From: Actinomycetota bacterium
GTDB taxonomy: Bacteria; Actinomycetota; Acidimicrobiia; Acidimicrobiales; Ilumatobacteraceae
Direction: 5' to 3'
Length of the DNA: 64,000 bases
Assembly (NCBI GenBank): GCA_016870865.1
Contig: VGAC01000003.1
Coordinates: 62,001-126,000 of the forward strand
The notes under the pieces were generated by a model that worked only from the letters and a program-made list of their open reading frames with translations, made no database searches and was not told the DNA's origin. Numbering within the stretch: position 1 is the first letter of the stretch; each line of letters starts with the position of its first letter. This document shows positions 9,521 to 18,720 of this stretch, one piece after another. A program made the position numbers and the translations under genes.

Positions 9521-10746
9521 CCCAGGAGCCCCGCAGCGCGCGCTGCTTCGACGTTGGCCTCGTGCTGGGCGAGTGTCGCTGCGAATGCGTGACCGCCCTG
9601 TTTGTCAGCGATGACGTAGTAGGTGTATTCGCAGGGTTGTGTCTTTTTCAGGTCCTTGCAAATGGGGTCGGAGAGTGGCGGATTCGGTGCGGGGTTGAGC
9701 GCGGCACGAATCGAGGCGCGACCCGGATTTGCAATCGGCGTCGCTGGAAGACCTTTTCGCGTGTAGGTGTTGTACGGCGAATCGATTTGCGCGAGTTCGG
9801 CGATCGAGAGGTCATCGGGCTGTCCGTAGCGCAACGTGGCGTCGATCTGCAGCAGCATGTCGCGACGCAGACGGTTGTAGATGACACGGGCGATCTTGGC
9901 ACGATCCTCGGGGACCTTTGCCTCGCGTTCGATCATCGACGCGACGACCAGGACTTCGTAGGGCGAATAGTCGACCTTGTCTCGTGACTTGTCGAGGCCT
10001 TCCTGACGACCCACGCGCTCCATGAGACTCACCATGCGATCGATGACCCTCGTCGCCGAGTCGTCGCCCGAGATTTGGTACGTGTCGGGGAACAAGAGAC
10101 CCTCGAGTGCCGTTGGTCCCGTTGACGAATCGGGCGGACCGAAGTCGGAGGTCACCACGCCCGCCGCGGCCTGCCGGAGAAACGTCGCGGCATCCAGGCG
10201 CGGAACTTTTTCTGCAAGACGCGACGCCACTTGTTCGACCGTGTAGCCCTCGGGGAACGTGACGTTGTCGAAGGTCTGCGCCGGCGGCGTGTTCAACACG
10301 CCCATGATGTCGCCCATGTGGTCGCGCGGCATCACCTGGTAGTACCCGGGAACGAAATCGATACCACCGTTGCGGCCCACGTACCAGCGAAACACGCGGG
10401 CCGACGTGATGACTCCCAAGACTTCGAGACGCCGAGAAACGGTGTCGAGCGTTTCACCCTCGATAATCGTGAAGTTCACGGCAGTGGTTGCCTCGCCCGG
10501 CGGGTTCACCTGCCTCAGGTACCACCAGCCGACTGATGCAACGGCGACAACGACAGCGAACACCGCGCCGAGGACCCCCCGTACCACCCGTTTGTTCGGA
10601 GGCGAGAAGTGCCGGTGTTCCACGAGGTCGTCGGCGGCGACCGCGTCGAGGTGGTCCCAAGGATCAGCGACCCACCCATCGGCCTCCCCGGCGCGCTGAG
10701 CTTCCTCGTCCCCGATGCCCCGCAACGGACCAAACGGATCGGACAT
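9517..10746 (-). CDS. mltG: endolytic murein transglycosylase MltG
   Basis: Membrane-anchored lytic transglycosylase that cleaves nascent glycan strands and is thought to terminate peptidoglycan polymerisation. The 409 residues have a cytoplasmic N-terminus of about 50 residues, one membrane helix at about 55-77, a LysM-like region (TVSRRLEVLGVI, TFPEGYTVEQVA) and the YceG domain with the catalytic glutamate in VVASMIEREAKVPEDR, then IYNRLRRDMLLQIDAT and YNTYTRKGLPATPIANPG. ATG at 10746 abuts the ruvX TAG. The ruvX-mltG-aroE order is standard in actinobacteria. Confidence 0.94.
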   Translation of the reverse strand: MSDPFGPLRGIGDEEAQRAGEADGWVADPWDHLDAVAADDLVEHRHFSPPNKRVVRGVLGAVFAVVVAVASVGWWYLRQVNPPGEATTAVNFTIIEGETLDTVSRRLEVLGVITSARVFRWYVGRNGGIDFVPGYYQVMPRDHMGDIMGVLNTPPAQTFDNVTFPEGYTVEQVASRLAEKVPRLDAATFLRQAAAGVVTSDFGPPDSSTGPTALEGLLFPDTYQISGDDSATRVIDRMVSLMERVGRQEGLDKSRDKVDYSPYEVLVVASMIEREAKVPEDRAKIARVIYNRLRRDMLLQIDATLRYGQPDDLSIAELAQIDSPYNTYTRKGLPATPIANPGRASIRAALNPAPNPPLSDPICKDLKKTQPCEYTYYVIADKQGGHAFAATLAQHEANVEAARAAGLLG

Positions 10747-11196
10747 CTAGCGGTTGGCTTGTCGGTCGATCCAGGACTGCAGCATCACTGCAGCTGCCAC
10801 TTTGTCGACGACACGGCGGCGCGCGTCGGCGCGCATCTTCGCCTCCATCAACGCCCGTTCGGCGGAAACCGTCGTCAGGCGCTCGTCGTAGGTATCGACA
10901 GGCACGCCCACCACGGTAGCCAGCCGCCCAACTTCGGCGATGGCGGATTTCGCGGCGCGGCCGACACTCCCGTCGAGCGACAGGGGCAGACCGACCACGA
11001 CTCGTTCACAGCCCTCTTCGATGACAAGTTTCGCGATCGCCTCGTGGTCGCGGCGTTCGCTACCGCTGCGCACCAACACGTCGAGCGGCGACGCAATGAG
11101 TCCACTGCGGTCGCTGACTGCGATACCGATGCGCTTCGAGCCCAGGTCCAGACCAAGCACGCGGCCGACGCCCGAAAGTCCGGTGCCGTCAGCCAA
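10747..11196 (-). CDS. ruvX: YqgF/RuvX family Holliday junction resolvase-like protein
   Basis: RNase H-fold protein of the YqgF family, implicated in pre-16S rRNA 5-prime maturation and structurally like RuvC. Conserved parts are VLGLDLGSKRIGIAVSD, VVGLPLSLDGS, the DERLTT motif and DKVAAAVMLQSWID at the end. I place the start at TTG 11196, overlapping the alaS stop and preceded by a GAGG; this gives 149 residues. A GTG at 11160 would give 137 residues but leaves almost nothing before the first strand and has no visible ribosome site. Function firm, start uncertain. Confidence 0.88.
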   Translation of the reverse strand: MADGTGLSGVGRVLGLDLGSKRIGIAVSDRSGLIASPLDVLVRSGSERRDHEAIAKLVIEEGCERVVVGLPLSLDGSVGRAAKSAIAEVGRLATVVGVPVDTYDERLTTVSAERALMEAKMRADARRRVVDKVAAAVMLQSWIDRQANR

Positions 11197-13810
11197 GTGC
11201 CGCGCCCACCGCCTCGGCGGCCAATCGAAGTGCGTCAGGAATGCCGTCGGGGTTCTTTCCCCCGGCGCTGGCGATGTCACCCTTGCCCCCGCCACCGCCA
11301 CCAACCGCTTTCGCGGCGGCAGCGATCAGGGGTCCCGCACCTCCCCGTACTCCGCTCACCGTCGCCGATACGAGCGCAACCCCACCCGTATCGGTGACAC
11401 CCGCCAAGACCACGGCTCGCACACCGTCGATCGCGCGCACGGCTATCGCCAGGTCGCGCAACTCCGCGGGCATCAGGCCATCGACACGATGCACGACACC
11501 ACCATCCGCGGTTGCAGATTCCGCAATCTCCCGGGCCCGGGTGCCCGCGATCCTGGCGCGCAGGGCCTTGATCTCGTCGTTCGCGTGTCTGAGTTCGTCG
11601 ATCTTTCGCACGACTGCATTCTCGAGTCCCTCGGCCGTTCCACCCAGCAATTCGGCTATTCGCGTCATCGTCCGGGTCTGGTCCTGCATGTGCGCAACCG
11701 AGGACTCGCCGACCACCGCCTCGATGCGCCGCAGATTCGAGCCGATCGAACTCTCGCCGAGGATCTTGATCGCTCCGATGTCACCCGTCGCCGAGACGTG
11801 CGTGCCGCCGCACAATTCGAACGAACTACCCGCACGCAAGACCCGCACCGTGTCGCCGTACTTGTCGCCGAAGAACGCGATCGCGCCGTCCGCCGTGGCC
11901 TCGTCTTTGGACGTCTCGTAGGCCTCCACGGCGACGTTCGAGAGCACCTCACGGTTGGCGAGACGTTCCACCTCGACGAGTTCCTCCTCGGACACGGCTG
12001 CGAAGTGGCTGAAGTCGAAGCGGAGTCGTTCGGGCTCGACCAACGACCCGGCCTGTTTCACGTGCTCGCCGAGAACGGTGCGCAGCGCCCAATGCAGCAC
12101 GTGCGTCGCCGTGTGGTGGCGGCGGATACGCGAACGACGCACGTCGTCGATGGTCGCGGTGACGACCTCGCCCACCCGCGGAATGCCGCGCACGGGGCGG
12201 CACAGGTGGGATCGCAGGCCGGGCAACGCAAACGTGGTGTCGATCACCTCGAGCTCGAGTGAATCGGACCGCAATGTGCCCGTGTCGCCCACCTGCCCAC
12301 CGCTTTCGGCGTAGAACGGCGTGACGTCGAGGAACACCTCGACGGTGCCGTCCTCGTCGCCGTCCGACACCGCGGTGATCTTGGCGATGTTTTGGTAGTC
12401 GGTGTAACCCGTAAAGGTGGTGAGTCCCGTGTCGTCGAGGATCGTGCGGTAGGCGGCCAACTTCTCCTCGGACACCGCACCACCCTTGCGCGCCTGCTTG
12501 GCGCGCTCCCGCTGGCCCGACATTTCCCGCTCGAAGCCCGCGAGGTCGACCTCGACCGAACGCTCCGAGGCGATTTCCTGGGTCAGTTCGAGTGGAAAGC
12601 CGTATGTGTCGTGCAGCAAGAATGCAGCCACACCCGAGAGGCGCCCGCTGCTGCGATCCAGTTCCGTGTCGAGAATCTGGATTCCCGTCTTGAGGGTCTG
12701 GCGGAAACGCTCTTCCTCACGGGCAAGAACGCCGACGATGAAATCGCGGTTCCTGGTCAGGTCGGGGTACGCGGCACCCATCACATCGATCGCCTTCGAC
12801 ACCAGATCGGGCATGACGAGTTTCTCGGTGCCGAGCAGGTATGCGTGACGCACCGCACGACGGATGATGCGACGCAACACGTAGCCACGGTTTTCGTTCG
12901 ATGGAAACACCCCGTCGTTGACGAGCATCGTCGAGGATCTGGCGTGCTCGGCGAGTACGCGCAGACTGAAACTCGCCCTGTCGTCGTAGTCGCCGGCCCG
13001 GTACGTTCGACCCGTCGCGGACTGCGCCGCCTCGACGAGGGGAAAGAGAACGTCACTCTCCCAGACCGAGTCCTTTTCCTGCATCAGCGTGACGATGCGT
13101 TCCAGTCCGGCGCCGGTGTCGATCGACGGCCTGGGCAGGAGGGTGCGCGAGCCGTCGGGCGCCTGGTTGTACTGCATGAAGACGAGGTTCCAGAACTCGA
13201 GGAACCTGTCCCCGTGCGGGTCGTTGAGTGGACCTCCTTCGGGCCCGAAGCGCGGCCCACGGTCGATGTGTATCTCCGAGCAGGGCCCGCACGGACCGGT
13301 CTCACCCATCTGCCAGAAGTTGTCCTTGTCACCGAGGCGCTGGATGCGGGCCATCGGCACGCCCACCTTCTCGTGCCAAATCGCCTCGGCCTCGTCGTCG
13401 CTCTCGTGGACGGTGATCCACAGCCGGTCACCGTCGAATCCCAGGATTTCGGTCACGAGCTCCCACGACCATGGGATTGCGTCTTGCTTGAAGTAGTCGC
13501 CGAAGCTGAAGTTACCGAGCATCTCGAAGAAAACAAGATGCCGCTTGGTTCGACCGACATCGTCGAGGTCGTTGTGCTTGCCACCGGCACGGGCACACTT
13601 CTGCACCGTGACCGCGCGGGAGTATGGAGCGACTTCATCGCCGACGAAGTACGGCTTGAAGGGCACCATTCCCGCCACGGTGAAGAGAACCGTCGGGTCG
13701 TGGGGAATCAGGCTGGCGGATTCGACCCGCATGTGGCCGCGCTCGGAGAAAAATGAGCGGAATGCCTCACGAACCTCGTCGGCCGTGCGGGGGCGTTGCG
13801 ACGATGACAT
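11189..13810 (-). CDS. alaS: alanyl-tRNA synthetase
   Basis: Class II synthetase charging tRNA-Ala. The 873-residue protein includes the catalytic core (FSERGHMRVESASL at the N-terminus, FWQMGETGPCGPCSEIH, VFMQYNQ), the editing domain with HHTATHVLHWALR and ELCGGTHVSATGDIG, whose two histidines and cysteine bind zinc, and a C-terminal DHHA1 domain (about 750-873, GGGGGKGDIASAGG). The open frame runs further upstream, but MSSSQRPRTADEVREAF gives the natural start at 13810. It is followed by ruvX with an 8-base overlap. Confidence 0.97.
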   Translation of the reverse strand: MSSSQRPRTADEVREAFRSFFSERGHMRVESASLIPHDPTVLFTVAGMVPFKPYFVGDEVAPYSRAVTVQKCARAGGKHNDLDDVGRTKRHLVFFEMLGNFSFGDYFKQDAIPWSWELVTEILGFDGDRLWITVHESDDEAEAIWHEKVGVPMARIQRLGDKDNFWQMGETGPCGPCSEIHIDRGPRFGPEGGPLNDPHGDRFLEFWNLVFMQYNQAPDGSRTLLPRPSIDTGAGLERIVTLMQEKDSVWESDVLFPLVEAAQSATGRTYRAGDYDDRASFSLRVLAEHARSSTMLVNDGVFPSNENRGYVLRRIIRRAVRHAYLLGTEKLVMPDLVSKAIDVMGAAYPDLTRNRDFIVGVLAREEERFRQTLKTGIQILDTELDRSSGRLSGVAAFLLHDTYGFPLELTQEIASERSVEVDLAGFEREMSGQRERAKQARKGGAVSEEKLAAYRTILDDTGLTTFTGYTDYQNIAKITAVSDGDEDGTVEVFLDVTPFYAESGGQVGDTGTLRSDSLELEVIDTTFALPGLRSHLCRPVRGIPRVGEVVTATIDDVRRSRIRRHHTATHVLHWALRTVLGEHVKQAGSLVEPERLRFDFSHFAAVSEEELVEVERLANREVLSNVAVEAYETSKDEATADGAIAFFGDKYGDTVRVLRAGSSFELCGGTHVSATGDIGAIKILGESSIGSNLRRIEAVVGESSVAHMQDQTRTMTRIAELLGGTAEGLENAVVRKIDELRHANDEIKALRARIAGTRAREIAESATADGGVVHRVDGLMPAELRDLAIAVRAIDGVRAVVLAGVTDTGGVALVSATVSGVRGGAGPLIAAAAKAVGGGGGGKGDIASAGGKNPDGIPDALRLAAEAVGAALG

Positions 13811-13821
13811 CTCTCGACAGC

Positions 13822-14016
13822 CTAAGACAGTTCGTTCTCGCGGGCCCGCATCGCTGCCTTGCCCTCGGCAACGGCATCGGTGACACGGTGCCTGACGCGC
13901 TGCGCGACCTTGACGGGCGTGATCGATGTGGCAGCGGCCCGCACGCGGCGCTTTGCATAGCCCCCGCCGACGAGCGCAACGACGAAACCCATGAGAAACC
14001 ACGTCAGACGGCGCAT
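13822..14016 (-). CDS. small membrane protein, DUF6167-like
   Basis: A 64-residue protein with an N-terminal hydrophobic helix (about residues 5-21, WFLMGFVVALVGGGYA) followed by a basic amphipathic tail. It sits between a DUF948-like gene and alaS. In Streptomyces the same slot upstream of alaS holds a DUF948 protein and a small DUF6167 protein, so position and shape suggest the same pair. No enzymatic motif is present and function is unknown. Short but credible because it fills an otherwise empty, operon-like gap and its stop lies 11 bases before alaS. Confidence 0.7.
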   Translation of the reverse strand: MRRLTWFLMGFVVALVGGGYAKRRVRAAATSITPVKVAQRVRHRVTDAVAEGKAAMRARENELS

Positions 14017-14025
14017 GGCGACACG

Positions 14026-14415
14026 CTACCGACGACGGCGCAGAACCGAAAAAACCCGCTTGGTTCCCGTTGCCGCCGCGGCGACTTTGATGATCGGTGC
14101 CGAGAGCACGGTCCGCGCGACACGGGATGTGTCGGCAACGGCCTCGGCCACCGATTCGGCCGAGCCGATCACCTTGTCGAAGCGTTTCAGATCACCGCGC
14201 GCCGCATCGATGATGTCACGACTCTCGCGCGTTGCATCACGCAACTCGTCGACCATCGGGAGAAGTCGCGACTCGATGACCTGTAGGTCCGAACGCAGAT
14301 CGGTCAACGCAACGAGCACGCGGTAGAGCACCAGCACGAGCGCCGCAAAGGCCGCGGCACAGAGCACGAGCAGGACGACCAGTGCAGTGTTGGTACCGGA
14401 GTCCTCCGCGAACAT
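14026..14415 (-). CDS. DUF948-like membrane protein
   Basis: A 129-residue protein with one N-terminal membrane helix (about 10-32, ALVVLLVLCAAAFAALVLVL) followed by a long amphipathic, probably coiled-coil region with repeated acidic and basic heptads, ending in a basic tail VFSVLRRRR. The shape and the location upstream of alaS match the DUF948 family; function is not known. The ATG at 14415 lies one base after the rarA stop (TGACATG), so it is translationally coupled to rarA. Confidence 0.72.
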   Translation of the reverse strand: MFAEDSGTNTALVVLLVLCAAAFAALVLVLYRVLVALTDLRSDLQVIESRLLPMVDELRDATRESRDIIDAARGDLKRFDKVIGSAESVAEAVADTSRVARTVLSAPIIKVAAAATGTKRVFSVLRRRR

Positions 14416-14416
14416 G

Positions 14417-15667
14417 TCACTCACGGTAATAGGTGCGTCCGCGCAGTTCCTCGGGGAGGTAGTCGTCGGCCCTCGCGGCGGGTTCATCGGGAGTCGCGAC
14501 GTGGGGCGACACGTAACCCAGGCCGTGGCCGATTTGCGCCGCACCGCCGTAGTGGGCGTCGCGCAGAAATGCCGGTACGACACCGATGTCACCTTTGCGG
14601 ACATCCTCCATCGCGGTCCAGATCGCCATCGAGGTCGAATTGTTCTTCGGTGAGCGACACAGGTGCACCGTTGCCTGCGCGAGATTGAGCTGCGCCTCGG
14701 GCAGGCCCACGAATTCAACGGCGTATGCCGCCGCTGTCGCGACGGTCAGGGCCGTGGGGTCGGCCATACCGATGTCCTCGCTGGCGAGGATCACAAGACG
14801 CCGCGCAATGAAGCGCGGGTCCTCCCCCGCAACGAGCATGCGCGCCAACCAGTGGATCGCCCCGTCGACGCTCGAACCGCGCACACTCTTGATGAACGCC
14901 GACACGACGTCGTAATGATCATCGCGGCCGTAGCGCAGGGCGCTCGAATTGATCGCGGCCTCGACGTCGACAACCGTTACACGGGTAATCCCGCTGTTCG
15001 GGGGTTGTGTGCGCGCGCGAGAAAGGGCGCAGGCGACTTCGAGTGACGTGAGAATCTGGCGCCCGTCACCCCCTGCCACCGACAGCAGGTGGACCTTTGC
15101 GTCGTCGTCGATGACGGCACCTTCGGCATGCAGACCCCTGTCGACGAGCAGTGCGAGGTCGTTCTTTGCGAGCGGTTCGAGGCGAAAGAGCGTCGATCGG
15201 CTGAGAAGTGGTGCGTTGATCTCGAAATACGGATTCTCCGTGGTGGCGCCGATCAGGATGATGGTCCCATCCTCGACCGACGCCAGTAGTGCGTCCTGCT
15301 GGGAGGTGTTGAAACGATGGATCTCGTCGATGAAGACGATCGTGCGGCGACGGTGCTGACCGAGTCGATCGCGCGCCGCGGAAAGTGCCTCGCGCACGTC
15401 CTTGACACCCGAGGTGAGTGCCGACAGTCGAACGAACTCGGCCTTGGTCGTGGTCGCCACGACTTCGGCGAGCGTGGTCTTGCCGGTACCGGGCGGACCC
15501 CAGAACACGACCGACGTGAGGCGGTCGGTTTCGATGAGCGCGCGCAGCGGACCACGCGGGCCAACCAAATGTCGTTGACCAACGACGCCGTCCAGTGTGC
15601 GCGGCCGCAGCCGCGCAGCAAGTGGTGCCTGACGCTGCAGTTGGTCGGCGACCGAGACGGAGAACAA
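14417..15667 (-). CDS. rarA: replication-associated recombination protein A (AAA ATPase)
   Basis: MgsA/RarA family ATPase acting at stalled replication forks. The 416 residues show a Walker A loop GPPGTGKTT, Walker B VFIDEIHRFN, sensor segment IGATTENPYFEIN and the C-terminal RarA domain with SVRGSSVDGAIHWLARML and RLVILASEDIGMADP. The start is taken at TTG 15667, since no ATG or GTG precedes the conserved LAARLRPRTLD segment. The aspS stop lies in the same frame 18 bases upstream, so readthrough would fuse the two proteins. Confidence 0.92.
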   Translation of the reverse strand: MFSVSVADQLQRQAPLAARLRPRTLDGVVGQRHLVGPRGPLRALIETDRLTSVVFWGPPGTGKTTLAEVVATTTKAEFVRLSALTSGVKDVREALSAARDRLGQHRRRTIVFIDEIHRFNTSQQDALLASVEDGTIILIGATTENPYFEINAPLLSRSTLFRLEPLAKNDLALLVDRGLHAEGAVIDDDAKVHLLSVAGGDGRQILTSLEVACALSRARTQPPNSGITRVTVVDVEAAINSSALRYGRDDHYDVVSAFIKSVRGSSVDGAIHWLARMLVAGEDPRFIARRLVILASEDIGMADPTALTVATAAAYAVEFVGLPEAQLNLAQATVHLCRSPKNNSTSMAIWTAMEDVRKGDIGVVPAFLRDAHYGGAAQIGHGLGYVSPHVATPDEPAARADDYLPEELRGRTYYRE

Positions 15668-15685
15668 GTCGTCGGCCGTGATGCC

Positions 15686-17452
15686 CTACTTCGTCGCCGG
15701 TGGCAGGACGCGAATGCCCAGCTCTGCCAACTGTGCCTCGTCGACCTTCGTCGGCGCGTTGGTCATGGGGTCGAGACCCGACTGTGTCTTGGGGAACGCG
15801 ATGACCTCACGGATATTTTCCTCGCCGGCGAGGATCGCCGTGAGACGGTCGATCCCGAACGCAAAGCCACCGTGCGGCGGCGCGCCGTAGCGGAACGGCT
15901 GCAAGAAGAATCCAAAACGACGATCGGCCTCGTCGTCGCTGATACCCAACTTGTTGAACACGGTGCGCTGCATCGCCGGATCGTGGATTCGAATCGAACC
16001 CGACCCGAGTTCCCAACCGTTCAGCACCAAGTCGTAGGCCAATGCACGCACCCGCAGTGGATCGGTGTCGAGGTACTCCAGATCGTCGGGGTGCGGATGG
16101 CAGAACGGGTGGTGGCCGGGGCGGGGCCTGCCCGTGGCGGCATCGATACCGACGAACAACGGGAACTCCACCACCCACACGTAGCGGTACGGGCCCTCGT
16201 GCACCGGAGGACGGCCGATGTCGTTGCGCAACTGGCCGAGCACTTCACATGTCGTCGTCCAGTCGTCGGCGACGATCAGGATCATGTCACCTGCGAGCGC
16301 GCCGAAACGGGCGATGATCTGGGCGGTTTCGTCGGCGGAAATGAACTTCGCGACGGGCGAGTCCAGTGTCGATTCCGCCGTCACCTTCAACCACACCAGA
16401 CCCTTTGCACCGAGTTGCTTGGCGCGATCGGTGATGGCATCGAGACGCCCCCGACCCCAAGCGGCCTGTTCGGGGTAGGTGGCCGCATCCACACGGATGC
16501 CCTTTATCGCCGCCGCCGAGGCGAACGCCTTGAACTCGGTCTTGGCAAACACGTCGGTGAGCTCGACGAGTTCCATGCCGAACCTCAGGTCGGGTTTGTC
16601 GACCCCGAAGCGTTCCATCGCTTCGCGCCATGTGATCTGTTGGATCGGGGGAACGTCCTGGCCGGTTGCCTCCTTGGCGGCGGCCGTGACCGCACGCCCG
16701 ATTGCGGCCAGCACGTCGGGCTGGGTGACGAAACTCATCTCGGCGTCGAGCTGCATGAACTCGTACTGCCTGTCCGCACGCAGGTCTTCGTCGCGGAGAC
16801 AACGAGCAATCTGGTAGTAGCGATCGACGCCCGCAACCATCAACAACTGCTTCCACAACTGTGGAGACTGCGGGAGTGCGTAGAACGAGCCCGGCTCTTT
16901 GCGTGACGGCACGAGGAACTCGCGAGCGCCTTCGGGCGTGGAGGGCATCAGGAACGGTGTTTCGACCTCGACGAAATTCTGGGCTTCCATCGCGCGGCGA
17001 ATGGCCGAATTGATGCGCGCCCGCAGGCGGACGTTGCGCTGCATCCGCTCGCGACGAATGTCGATGTAGCGATGGCGCAGGCGCACGTTCTCGTCCACGT
17101 CATCGGCGCGGGAGTCGACGGGAAACGGCGGCGGATCGGCGACGTTGAGCACCTCGACGACGCACTCACCGATTTCGATTTCGCCCGTCGACAGACCCTC
17201 GTTCGTGGTGCCCTCGGGACGCCGACGCACCTCGCCCGTGATACGCACCACGTACTCGGAGCGCACGTCGACTGTTCGGTCGACGACGCACTGCACGACC
17301 CCCGAGTGGTCGCGGACGTCGAAGAAGGCGAGGTGTTCACCGTGCTCGCGACGCCGCGCCAGCCATCCACAAACCGAAACACTGGTGCCGACGTGTTCGG
17401 CCCGTAGTTCACCGCATAGGTGGGTGCGAAGGGAGGTTGCGGAGGGGCTCAT
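15686..17452 (-). CDS. aspS: aspartyl-tRNA synthetase (bacterial type)
   Basis: Class IIb synthetase of 588 residues. It has an N-terminal OB anticodon-binding domain (GWLARRREHGEHLAFFDVRD), motif 1 region ETPFLMPSTPEGAREF, motif 2 with RDEDLRADRQYEFMQLD, the bacterial GAD insertion in the middle (about 290-410) and motif 3 AFGIDRLTAILAG. The start ATG 17452 overlaps the hisS stop as ATGA and gives the family-typical N-terminus SLRTHLCGELRAEHVG. The sequence alone does not show whether it also charges tRNA-Asn. Confidence 0.96.
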   Translation of the reverse strand: MSPSATSLRTHLCGELRAEHVGTSVSVCGWLARRREHGEHLAFFDVRDHSGVVQCVVDRTVDVRSEYVVRITGEVRRRPEGTTNEGLSTGEIEIGECVVEVLNVADPPPFPVDSRADDVDENVRLRHRYIDIRRERMQRNVRLRARINSAIRRAMEAQNFVEVETPFLMPSTPEGAREFLVPSRKEPGSFYALPQSPQLWKQLLMVAGVDRYYQIARCLRDEDLRADRQYEFMQLDAEMSFVTQPDVLAAIGRAVTAAAKEATGQDVPPIQQITWREAMERFGVDKPDLRFGMELVELTDVFAKTEFKAFASAAAIKGIRVDAATYPEQAAWGRGRLDAITDRAKQLGAKGLVWLKVTAESTLDSPVAKFISADETAQIIARFGALAGDMILIVADDWTTTCEVLGQLRNDIGRPPVHEGPYRYVWVVEFPLFVGIDAATGRPRPGHHPFCHPHPDDLEYLDTDPLRVRALAYDLVLNGWELGSGSIRIHDPAMQRTVFNKLGISDDEADRRFGFFLQPFRYGAPPHGGFAFGIDRLTAILAGEENIREVIAFPKTQSGLDPMTNAPTKVDEAQLAELGIRVLPPATK

Positions 17453-18711
17453 GACTTGCCTTTGCTGACGATGTCGAGAACGGTGGCCACGACCGCGTCG
17501 AGGGGGCAATGGGTCTGCTCGCCACCGTCCATCGGACGCACGGTTGCAACTCCGCGGGCGAGTTCGTCCTCACCGATGATCACGGCCACGGCTGCGCGGC
17601 TCCTGTTTGCCGTCTTCATCTGGGACTTCATGCTCTTTGCGCCGTAGGCACGTTCGGTGCGCAGACCTGCTCCGCGCAACTGCGCCGCCAGAAGCAGCGC
17701 CGTGCGACCGCCCGTGGTGTCGACTACAAAAACATCGGCTGTTCCGTCGGGCGCGGCAAACGTCGACTCCGCATCACAGGCCAGGAGCGTACGGTCGACA
17801 CCTATCGCGAAACCGATGCCGGGAGTGGGGTCGCCACCGAGATCTTCGACAAGGCCGTCGTAACGACCTCCCCCACCGATGGCTGTCTGTGCCGCGTCGA
17901 GGGCGGTCGAAACGAACTCGAAAGTGGTGCTGCGGTAGTAGTCGAGGCCGCGGACGAGACGGTCATCGACGACGAAATCGATGCCGAGGAGCGCCAGACC
18001 CTCTTGCACCGCCGCAAAATGCGACGCGGCGCCGTGACTGAAGAACCCGGAAATCGACGGTGCCTGCGCGACGACTTCGCGATCTTCCGCTCGTTTCGAG
18101 TCGAGGACACGCAACGGGTTACGGGCAAGCGTCGCCTGACTCTCTCGGCTCAGCTCTGTCTCGCGCGAACGGAGGTACGCAGCAAGTGCATCGACATAAC
18201 GGGCTCGGTCGCCCGTGTCGCCGAGGGAGTTCACGCGCAGTTCGACGTCGCACAGGCCCAGTTCACGGTAGAACGAATGTGCGAGCGAGATCACCTCAAC
18301 GTCGAGGAGCGGATCGTCCACGCCGAGAACTTCGATGCCGACCTGATCGAACTGGCGGTAGCGCCCCTGTTGCGCCTTTTCGTAACGGAAGTTCGGGCCC
18401 GAATACCAGACCTTCCACGGCACGTTGGGGTGATGCTGCACGAAGGCGCGGCACACCCCGGCCGTCTGTTCGGGGCGCAGAGCAACGTGGCGGCCGCCCT
18501 TGTCGACGAAGTCGTACATCTCTTTGGTGACCACGTCGGTGGTGTCGCCGAGGCGCTGGAAGACCCCGAGGTCCTCGAACATCGGCAGGACGATCTGCTC
18601 GTAGCCGGCACGCTCGACCACCGAGGCGAAGACATCGACAAAGGCCCTCCAGCGGGAGGCGTCGGGGGGAAGGATGTCGCGAGTCCCCGGCGTCGTCTGG
18701 AATGCAGGCAC
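17449..18711 (-). CDS. hisS: histidyl-tRNA synthetase
   Basis: Class II synthetase of 420 residues. Recognisable parts are the N-terminal FQTTPGTRDILPPD, motif 2 with WYSGPNFRYEKAQQGRYRQF, histidine-binding segments LVRGLDYY and GGGGRYDGL, motif 3 GIGFAIGVDRTLLA and a C-terminal anticodon-binding domain. Starts GTG at 18711, nine bases after relA, and overlaps aspS. The relA-hisS-aspS run is conserved among actinobacteria. Confidence 0.96.
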   Translation of the reverse strand: MPAFQTTPGTRDILPPDASRWRAFVDVFASVVERAGYEQIVLPMFEDLGVFQRLGDTTDVVTKEMYDFVDKGGRHVALRPEQTAGVCRAFVQHHPNVPWKVWYSGPNFRYEKAQQGRYRQFDQVGIEVLGVDDPLLDVEVISLAHSFYRELGLCDVELRVNSLGDTGDRARYVDALAAYLRSRETELSRESQATLARNPLRVLDSKRAEDREVVAQAPSISGFFSHGAASHFAAVQEGLALLGIDFVVDDRLVRGLDYYRSTTFEFVSTALDAAQTAIGGGGRYDGLVEDLGGDPTPGIGFAIGVDRTLLACDAESTFAAPDGTADVFVVDTTGGRTALLLAAQLRGAGLRTERAYGAKSMKSQMKTANRSRAAVAVIIGEDELARGVATVRPMDGGEQTHCPLDAVVATVLDIVSKGKS

Positions 18712-18720
18712 GCCCGCAGG

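Noticed and set aside
15317-16906. 529-codon plus-strand open frame
   Set aside because: Antisense to aspS and rarA; no conserved features.
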